Source: an uncultured Erysipelotrichaceae bacterium (GTDB lineage Bacteria > Bacillota_I > Bacilli_A > RFN20 > CAG-826). From it: 7,884 bases of DNA. Below the pieces are notes generated by a model, which worked only from the letters and a program-made list of their open reading frames with translations, was not told where the DNA came from and did no database searches. Each line of letters begins with the position of its first letter. Position 1 is the first letter of the stretch. Made by a program: the position numbers and the translations under genes. The DNA lies in the NCBI GenBank assembly GCA_902774655.1, contig CACYJD010000080.1, positions 1 to 7,884 on the forward strand, given 5' to 3'. This document shows, piece after piece, positions 1 through 4,620 of this stretch.

Positions 1-907
1 TAAGAGTTAATCGATAAATTGAAGGCATTATCATTAATTGAGTTGGGTTTGAATCATACAAATTAAAACGTATATCTTCATTGCTAATTTTGTTAAACAT
101 AAGCCATAAATCTTGAGCGATGTCGTTGTTAACACAATAAATAGAGTCATAACCTGCAGGTTTTTCAAATATCCAGTTAATTTGTCCTTTAGATTTTACA
201 AATAGTAAACCATTGCCTGCTGTTGTGGATTTTCCAGCAAGATATTCACCATTTAAATTTTCTAAAGTAAGACCACCGTTTTTGCCATTTCCTACAATGT
301 AGGATCCTGCGTTGTCATCAAAAGATGCCAATTTTTGTCCGTTATCTTCAAAGTTAGCGTGAGTTGGCAACAAGTAGCCACTTAATCTATCAGTAGACGC
401 GGCAACTCCAAGTTCCGGAGAGGCAAAAATGATTTCATCACCAGGTTTTATTGAATCAGCATCAGTTACCTTAATATATTCTCTAGTTATGTCGCTTAAA
501 ACTTCATAAACATATACAGTACAGTTAGCTCTTCTTTTACCTTCATTTGTAGTAAAAGAGGCGACTGTATAGCCTTTTTTCACTCCTGTTACCTTTCCAT
601 ATTGTGAAATTGTGGCAATAGAAGAATCCAAAATGGACCATGTTCCATCATGCAAATCTTTTGTAGTGTCATCATCTGGAAAGAAGTTAACGGATAAATA
701 ATCGTATTTGCCAATTTGTAAGTAAATTTCTTTCTTACTTAAAGTAATATGATCAATTAAACCTTCTTCTTCAGGTTCATCTTCTGGATCAATAGGTGCA
801 ACAGGATCAGATGGATCAACAGGTTCACTTGGATCCACTGGTTGATTTCTACCACAACCTGATAATAACAAGGTGGATAATAGTAATAATTTAGAAAACA
901 GTTTCAT
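1..907 (-). CDS. Surface lipoprotein with BIG2 domain (3' end outside window)
   Basis: The reading frame is open from ATG at 907 to the left edge, giving 302 codons with no stop, so the C-terminus is missing. The N-terminus is a lipoprotein signal: MKLFSK, a Leu-rich core, then the lipobox LLSGC with Cys18 as the lipidation site. This implies export and anchoring on the outer face of the membrane. Residues 22-48 are a Pro/Asp/Glu linker with PVDPSEP-like repeats. Residues about 50-132 look like a bacterial Ig-like BIG2 domain (start DHITLSKKEIYLQIG, signature YGKVTGVKKGYTVASF). The remaining part, about 138-302, resembles the poorly described all-beta tails of Bacillota surface proteins, including a VTDADSIKPGDEIIFAS segment, but I cannot name a family. 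The role may be adhesion or cell-surface binding, which is inference. The start has only a weak AAGG three bases upstream. The gene stands alone after the terminator at 1019-1047. Confidence 0.85.
   Translation of the reverse strand, partial: MKLFSKLLLLSTLLLSGCGRNQPVDPSEPVDPSDPVAPIDPEDEPEEEGLIDHITLSKKEIYLQIGKYDYLSVNFFPDDDTTKDLHDGTWSILDSSIATISQYGKVTGVKKGYTVASFTTNEGKRRANCTVYVYEVLSDITREYIKVTDADSIKPGDEIIFASPELGVAASTDRLSGYLLPTHANFEDNGQKLASFDDNAGSYIVGNGKNGGLTLENLNGEYLAGKSTTAGNGLLFVKSKGQINWIFEKPAGYDSIYCVNNDIAQDLWLMFNKISNEDIRFNLYDSNPTQLMIMPSIYRLTL
764..841 (-). repeat. Acidic Pro/Asp-rich linker repeat in the lipoprotein
   Basis: These codons give residues 23-48 of the lipoprotein. They start with imperfect hexapeptide units of the PVDPSE, PVDPSD, PVAPID type and end in an acidic tail. 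Such spacers commonly lift a folded domain away from the lipid anchor. The DNA also repeats (GATCC/GATCA spaced by about 18 bases), so unit number could vary between strains. Confidence 0.6.
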
Positions 908-917
908 AAGCCTTAGT

Positions 918-923
918 ATTATA
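918..923 (-). promoter_or_regulatory. Candidate -10 hexamer of the lipoprotein gene
   Basis: A perfect TATAAT on the minus strand ends 10 bases before the ATG at 907. A start of transcription 6-7 bases further on would leave a leader of only about 4 bases. I see no convincing -35 at 16-18 bases upstream; a TTGAGA at 954-959 is too far away. In AT-rich DNA a TATAAT can occur by chance, so this is tentative. Confidence 0.35.
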
Positions 924-940
924 GCGCATATATTCCACTA

Positions 941-960
941 TTTGGGACTTTTGTCTCAAA
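941..960. repeat. Short tight inverted repeat upstream of the lipoprotein gene
   Basis: TTTGGGAC and GTCTCAAA form an 8-pair stem (one G.T pair) around a TTTT loop. It lies 34 bases upstream of the lipoprotein ATG. No T-run follows on either strand, so it does not look like a terminator. It could be an operator or chance. Confidence 0.35.
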
Positions 961-963
961 GAT

Positions 964-1008
964 GCGATTATATGCTTTTTAAAAATGAAATTTCATATAT
1001 ATAATCGC
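964..1008. repeat. 10-bp perfect inverted repeat with nested palindromes
   Basis: GCGATTATAT (964-973) is the exact reverse complement of ATATAATCGC (999-1008). The 25-base spacer itself holds two palindromes, TTTTTAAAAA (976-985) and ATGAAATTTCAT (985-996). It sits between the SPFH terminator and the lipoprotein gene. No T-run follows on the minus strand, so an operator or other protein-binding region is more likely than a terminator. Confidence 0.5.
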
Positions 1009-1018
1009 CTCTTTTCAC

Positions 1019-1047
1019 AAAAAAGAAGCAGCCAATTGACTGCTTCT
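1019..1047 (-). terminator. Intrinsic terminator of the SPFH/NfeD operon
   Basis: On the minus strand an 8-bp stem AGAAGCAG / CTGCTTCT closes an 8-base loop and is followed directly by TTTTT. The stem begins 14 bases after the SPFH stop codon. The T-run occurs only on the minus strand, so it acts on the operon that ends here. Confidence 0.85.
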
Positions 1048-1061
1048 AAGATGATTAGTGA

Positions 1062-1994
1062 TTATTTATCTTCTTTAGTAACTTCTTTAACTACGGAAGC
1101 TAATGAACCGACTTTTGCCATATCGCTTGGTAGGAAGATTTTAGTGGCTTGACCATCAGCGATTTTTGCAAGAGCTTCGAAGTATCTTAGTTTGAGAGCT
1201 TCTTCGGTTGGACTAGATTCATTAATTAATCTTAGACCTTCTGCTTCAGCTTCTTTAACCATTCTAATGGAATCAGCTTCAGCTTGTTTCATTTCTCTAA
1301 GAGATTCAGCCTCACCTTGAGCACGTAGGATTGCTTTTTGTTTGTCAGCTTCAGCTTTTAAGATTTCAGATTGTTTTTCACCTTCTGCAACAAGGATTGC
1401 TGATTGTTTTTGACCTTCTGCTAAGAGAACTTTCTCACGTTTTTCACGTTCTGCTCTCATTTGTTTTTCCATAGCTTCGCGAATATCTTTTGGTGGAAGA
1501 ATGTTCTTAACTTCAACTCTATTAACTTTAATTCCCCACGGATCTGTAGCTTCATCAAGAATCTTTCTCATCTTTTCATTAATGATTTCTCTAGATGTTA
1601 AGCATTCATCAAGGGCAAGTTCACCAATGATATTTCTTAAGGTTGTTGCACTTAAGTAGTTGATAGCGCTCATTGGGTTATCAACACCATAAGCATAAAG
1701 CTTAGCGTCAGTGACTACGAAGAAGACAACTGTATCAATTTGCATTGTAACGTTATCTTTTGTAATAACTGATTGAGGTTCAAAGTCTTTTACTTGTTCT
1801 TTCATAGAGACACGTAAGGCTACTCTATCAAAGAATGGGAGTAACATGTGTAGACCTACACCCCATGTAGTGCGATATGCACCAAGTCTTTCGACAATAA
1901 TCTTTTCTGTTTGTTTAACAATTTTGATATTGCTAATAACAATAATAATAAGTAGGAATCCAAGGACTCCGAGAATGATATATAATGCGATCAT
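1062..1994 (-). CDS. SPFH/Band 7 (stomatin-like, QmcA-type) membrane protein
   Basis: This is a 310-residue protein of the stomatin/prohibitin superfamily, close to the usual length of QmcA-like members. One N-terminal membrane anchor (residues 3-23) is followed by the SPFH domain (about 25-175). Typical blocks are visible: VKQTEKIIVERLGAY, SVITKDNVTMQIDTVVFF and DPWGIKVNRVEVKNILPP. A long charged coiled coil follows (about 175-255), with repeated AEGEKQSEILKAE-type units, then an Ala-rich tail ending LPSDMAKVGSLASVV. Family members oligomerise into membrane-bound rings or scaffolds and influence membrane organisation and quality control of membrane proteins. The exact role here is not shown. 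Its ATG follows the NfeD stop with no gap, and GGAGGAG lies 6 bases before the ATG, inside the end of the NfeD gene. Pairing with NfeD is the classic arrangement and strongly supports the call. Confidence 0.95.
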   Translation of the reverse strand: MIALYIILGVLGFLLIIIVISNIKIVKQTEKIIVERLGAYRTTWGVGLHMLLPFFDRVALRVSMKEQVKDFEPQSVITKDNVTMQIDTVVFFVVTDAKLYAYGVDNPMSAINYLSATTLRNIIGELALDECLTSREIINEKMRKILDEATDPWGIKVNRVEVKNILPPKDIREAMEKQMRAEREKREKVLLAEGQKQSAILVAEGEKQSEILKAEADKQKAILRAQGEAESLREMKQAEADSIRMVKEAEAEGLRLINESSPTEEALKLRYFEALAKIADGQATKIFLPSDMAKVGSLASVVKEVTKEDK

Positions 1995-2441
1995 TTATTT
2001 CTCCTCCACTTTCTTTACTATTAGTTTATTACCATTTAAGGCAACAACTTCAATAATTTCATTTTCTTTAATTGTAATTTCTTCACTTACTGGAATAGCA
2101 GTCCAACTAACATCTCCTATTTTAACCGCTCCTGGTTTAAGCATCGAGATATCTTCGATAACATAACCTTTCTTTCCAATAAAACTATCGATATTAGTTC
2201 TAACTATGTTTCTTTTGAAGTATTTTTTTGCGATAGGTCTAATTGCAAGTAACGCAGCAACACTAACTACCACAAATACTATTACTTCAATCCACCAAGC
2301 TACTTCAGGAATGAAGGAAATAATTAAAGAAACAAGTGCTCCAACAGCGAACCATATAGATACTAAAGCAGGTCCACTAGCTTCGATTACCATCATTAAT
2401 AGAAATAATGCTAACCAAACAATCCACATATATTGTTCCAT
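1995..2441 (-). CDS. NfeD-family membrane protein (short form)
   Basis: This 148-residue protein has three predicted membrane segments (about 5-22, 26-45 and 49-67). A soluble C-terminal OB-fold-like domain (about 85-145) carries the family pattern RTNIDSFIGKKGYVIEDI, then GAVKIGDVSWTAIP and a final LNGNKLIVKKV. This is the short NfeD type that lacks the N-terminal ClpP-like protease domain. NfeD proteins are regular partners of SPFH proteins and are thought to form a membrane complex with them; here the SPFH gene follows directly. The start is well placed: AAAGGAG lies about 8 bases before the ATG. That ATG overlaps the stop of the preceding gene by one base (TAATG), which suggests coupled translation. 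Confidence 0.93.
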   Translation of the reverse strand: MEQYMWIVWLALFLLMMVIEASGPALVSIWFAVGALVSLIISFIPEVAWWIEVIVFVVVSVAALLAIRPIAKKYFKRNIVRTNIDSFIGKKGYVIEDISMLKPGAVKIGDVSWTAIPVSEEITIKENEIIEVVALNGNKLIVKKVEEK

Positions 2442-2812
2442 TATTTGTTCTCCTTTCCTGACTTAATAATTAAGACATTTTCAACACTATCCCAAGTTGT
2501 TTCAAATTGGATAGGAGTTTTACTTAATGTAATGTTTAGTTCACTACTAATTTGTTTAAGTAATGAAGTAGATGAGATTCTAGCAAATGACTTATGAAAC
2601 TCAAGTTTTAGTAAACAACATTCATCAAGCACTCCAGATTCGACAACTTCTTTGGATAATGGTTTAACGATAACATCACCATTATCGTCCATCCCTACTT
2701 GAACGCGATAAGCAAAATCAAGTGGAGCCATAGCAGCGACATTAAGAGTAATGTTGTTGCTATACATAGATGCCACTCCGTGACGATCTTTTACATTGAA
2801 CCATTTAATCAT
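2441..2812 (-). CDS. Protein of unknown function at the head of the NfeD/SPFH operon
   Basis: The product is 123 residues (MIKWFNVKDR start) of mixed alpha/beta character, soluble, with no signal peptide or membrane segment. I do not recognise a family. The stretch SNNITLNVAAMAPLDFA, then a short beta-like segment ending in DVIVKPL, faintly recalls small AbrB/SpoVT-like or barrel DNA-binding domains, but this is weak. An in-frame ATG at 2842 would add ten residues. I prefer 2812, because a near-perfect ribosome site (AGAGGTGAT) sits three bases before it and the best promoter places the transcript start near 2827, downstream of 2842. Its stop overlaps the NfeD start (TAATG), so the product is probably made together with the SPFH/NfeD pair and may assist or regulate it. 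Confidence 0.8.
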   Translation of the reverse strand: MIKWFNVKDRHGVASMYSNNITLNVAAMAPLDFAYRVQVGMDDNGDVIVKPLSKEVVESGVLDECCLLKLEFHKSFARISSTSLLKQISSELNITLSKTPIQFETTWDSVENVLIIKSGKENK

Positions 2813-2815
2813 TAC

Positions 2816-2824
2816 ATCACCTCT
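2816..2824 (-). promoter_or_regulatory. Strong ribosome binding site fixing the start at 2812
   Basis: AGAGGTGAT matches the extended anti-Shine-Dalgarno complement and lies three bases before the ATG at 2810-2812, with a good distance from the AGG core. No such site precedes the longer alternative start at 2842. Confidence 0.8.
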
Positions 2825-2833
2825 TTCAACATA

Positions 2834-2862
2834 AGTATACATAAAAATACATAACGTTACAA
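2834..2862 (-). promoter_or_regulatory. Sigma-A-type promoter of the unknown/NfeD/SPFH operon
   Basis: On the minus strand TTGTAA (2857-2862, -35) and TATACT (2834-2839, -10, five of six consensus bases) are separated by exactly 17 bases. Predicted transcription begins near 2827, giving a leader of about 15 bases that just contains the ribosome site at 2816-2824. Spacing and position both fit. Confidence 0.6.
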
Positions 2863-2903
2863 GAGTATCCGAAAAAAATTTAAAAATTGAATTAATTTAG
2901 TCT

Positions 2904-4145
2904 TTATTTGTTTTCGATATATTCTTCAATGATTGGATATAAATCAAGATATGGATCATTGATCAGCCCAACATTAGAACCAAGTTCCATAATTTTCTTA
3001 TCAAGTAGATTATATTCTGGCCAGTTAGTACCGCCTTCATAGTTAGGGTCACCATTTTTAGCAAAGCTAGACCAATAATTAAGCATTTTTTCACTTAAAT
3101 CATAATCGCTTTGATTGTATGAGAATGAACGATATTCTCTACTTAAATTACCAAAAACATCTGGCAATTCACCAGAATGATAATTACCGTGGAATCCGTT
3201 CTCTTTTGTAAATTGATATTTATATACTTTAGTTCCTGCCTCTAATGCTGCTTTAGTCCATGAATCATGTGGTTGCATAAACCAATATACGGAGACGATT
3301 TCATTAAGAACACTAAAAGCGTCTTTTTCAATTCTATCTTTATATAGATCCATCATCTTATTAGCGGTTTCTTCATTAAAATACGCTACTAAACGTTCGC
3401 GAATATTATCTTTATTTGTGGGATTGAACAAGAATGTAGGCACCACAAAGGCATCTGCTTCTTTAACATTAAAGCCATTTAAGAGGACTTCCTCGTTGTT
3501 TTCGTGATCCATATATACTTGATAAGGCATCTTAGTTAATGCATATCCATCAAGAGTCATTTGTTCTGGAGAAACAGAATATTTAACTAATTCTTCTGCT
3601 GGTACTTTCCTTAAATCCTCAATATTTTTAGCATTAAATTCTTCATATAACTTTCTATCTCTACTGATAGCGGTTTCTAAACTTCTAAATGTGTGAGGAG
3701 GTTTGGACACTACTAAACTACTAGATTCACCAATAGCTTTCTTAAAGAGTCCACTCGCTAATGGAGAGGCACAGATTGCACTAATAGAGCTGCTTCCTGC
3801 ACTTTCACCACAAATAGTGATGTTATCTGGGCTTCCACCAAGTTTAACTGCATTATCATGAACCCATTTAATCGCTTTGATTTGGTCTAAAAGACCATAG
3901 TTTCCAGTTGTGTGATTTGGTGATTCGTTTTGTAACTCTTCACTAGCGAAGTATCCAAAGATATTTAATCTATATCCAACATTAACTTGGATAACTCCTT
4001 TATGTGCCATTGCTTCACCATTATATTCATAAAAGGCGGCAGTTCCTGTTGATAAAGAACCACCATGAATATAAATAAGAATAGGTAAATTAGTTTCTTC
4101 AGTGTGAGGTTTCCAGATATTTAAATATAAGCAGTCTTCACTCAT
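2904..4145 (-). CDS. Carboxylesterase catalytic piece
   Basis: This is the 3' part of the disrupted esterase: 413 residues if read from the ATG at 4145, where ATGA overlaps the upstream stop. The frame stays open upstream to 4244, but that peptide is out-of-frame sequence and not esterase-like. Visible features are the oxyanion-hole HGG (27-29), the nucleophile elbow GESAG with Ser115, the acid Glu229 in NGFNVKEAD, and the catalytic His323 in NYHSGELPDVFGNL. The triad therefore looks complete, and the end is a normal family C-terminus. No Shine-Dalgarno precedes 4145, so any expression would need re-initiation after the overlapping stop. Without the upstream piece it lacks both export signal and anchor and part of the N-terminal fold, so activity is doubtful. 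Confidence 0.65.
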   Translation of the reverse strand: MSEDCLYLNIWKPHTEETNLPILIYIHGGSLSTGTAAFYEYNGEAMAHKGVIQVNVGYRLNIFGYFASEELQNESPNHTTGNYGLLDQIKAIKWVHDNAVKLGGSPDNITICGESAGSSSISAICASPLASGLFKKAIGESSSLVVSKPPHTFRSLETAISRDRKLYEEFNAKNIEDLRKVPAEELVKYSVSPEQMTLDGYALTKMPYQVYMDHENNEEVLLNGFNVKEADAFVVPTFLFNPTNKDNIRERLVAYFNEETANKMMDLYKDRIEKDAFSVLNEIVSVYWFMQPHDSWTKAALEAGTKVYKYQFTKENGFHGNYHSGELPDVFGNLSREYRSFSYNQSDYDLSEKMLNYWSSFAKNGDPNYEGGTNWPEYNLLDKKIMELGSNVGLINDPYLDLYPIIEEYIENK

Positions 4146-4606
4146 AAATATGAACAGTCTTTGACGCCTGTCCAATTCTCTAAGTCTTGAGGTTCTTTCC
4201 ATCTTAGTTCTCCGATAGGAGCTTTTGCATAAGGAACACCACAATAAACTTCTACCTTCTTATCTTTAGTGTAAACACCTTGAATTCCACCATTAAGTGT
4301 TTCAAGAACAGCTGTTTTTTCTGAATTGGCGTAATCTACTGCAGGTAAATCTATAGAAATAGGTTTACTTAGCGATAACAAAGTTGATGTTGTAAGTAAA
4401 ATTGCTAATGTAGGAATCATGCGTATAACAAATTTCTTGTTTCTAAGCATAATTCTTATAAATATGCCAACTGCTATAGCAATTAAATTAAAGATAAATA
4501 AAAACATAGGACCATTAGTGAGGTCATAAACAAAAATAATTATTAATGAAAATATTAATGATATTAATGGATAGATAATCCAGAATGCAATTCTACTCTT
4601 TTTCAT
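4142..4606 (-). CDS. Carboxylesterase N-terminal piece (membrane anchor and start of fold)
   Basis: This 154-residue frame is the 5' part of the disrupted esterase. Three hydrophobic segments (about 8-27, 32-52 and 60-79) precede a short linker and the type-B esterase N-terminal signature VYCGVPYAKAPIGELRW (120-136). It stops 14 residues later, at CSYL, before the nucleophile region, so it cannot be an active enzyme on its own. The topology would place the esterase domain outside the cell, anchored in the membrane. Start: ATG at 4606 with AGAGG eight bases upstream; that site overlaps the TAG of the TIR-LRR gene, indicating co-expression. Confidence 0.7.
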   Translation of the reverse strand: MKKSRIAFWIIYPLISLIFSLIIIFVYDLTNGPMFLFIFNLIAIAVGIFIRIMLRNKKFVIRMIPTLAILLTTSTLLSLSKPISIDLPAVDYANSEKTAVLETLNGGIQGVYTKDKKVEVYCGVPYAKAPIGELRWKEPQDLENWTGVKDCSYL

Positions 4607-4613
4607 GTTCGAA

Positions 4614-4620
4614 ACCTCTA
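4614..4620 (-). promoter_or_regulatory. Ribosome site of the esterase, overlapping the TIR-LRR stop
   Basis: TAGAGGT supplies both the TAG stop of the TIR-LRR gene (4618-4620) and the AGAGG Shine-Dalgarno for the ATG at 4606, eight bases away. The overlap suggests that ribosomes finishing the first gene feed the second. Confidence 0.7.

Larger units (their letters stand above)
2904..4606 (-). pseudogene. Membrane-anchored type-B carboxylesterase, frame disrupted
   Basis: Two adjacent frames together make one carboxylesterase (COesterase family, as in para-nitrobenzyl esterase PnbA). The first encodes three membrane segments and the start of the esterase fold, up to NWTGVKDCSY, then hits TGA at 4142-4144. 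The second frame resumes with MSEDCLYLNIWKP. In related enzymes these two blocks are joined by roughly 20-30 residues, which are absent here. For the frames to join, 3n+1 bases must have been lost, so this is a deletion with frameshift rather than a simple base miscall. The downstream catalytic residues are all intact, which suggests a recent event or a tolerated split. The gene starts 11 bases after the TIR-LRR gene stop and uses AGAGG overlapping that stop. Reading TGA as Trp does not rescue it, because another stop follows within seven codons. Confidence 0.75.

Noticed and set aside
1846..2466. Plus-strand open frames at 1846-2166 and 2206-2466
   Set aside because: They lie antisense to the clear SPFH and NfeD genes, have no ribosome site and show low-complexity Ile/Thr/Ser composition typical of shadow frames.
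2813..2842. Longer start (ATG at 2842) for the 123-residue protein
   Set aside because: No Shine-Dalgarno precedes it and it overlaps the predicted -10; the ATG at 2812 has an excellent site.
2868..2900. Possible terminator after the esterase
   Set aside because: There is a seven-T run on the minus strand, but the only stem before it is five A/T pairs, too weak to call.
4142..4144. TGA read as Trp (Mollicutes code) or programmed frameshift in the esterase
   Set aside because: Reading through meets TAA within seven codons, other Trp codons are TGG, there is no slippery heptamer, and family residues are missing rather than merely shifted.
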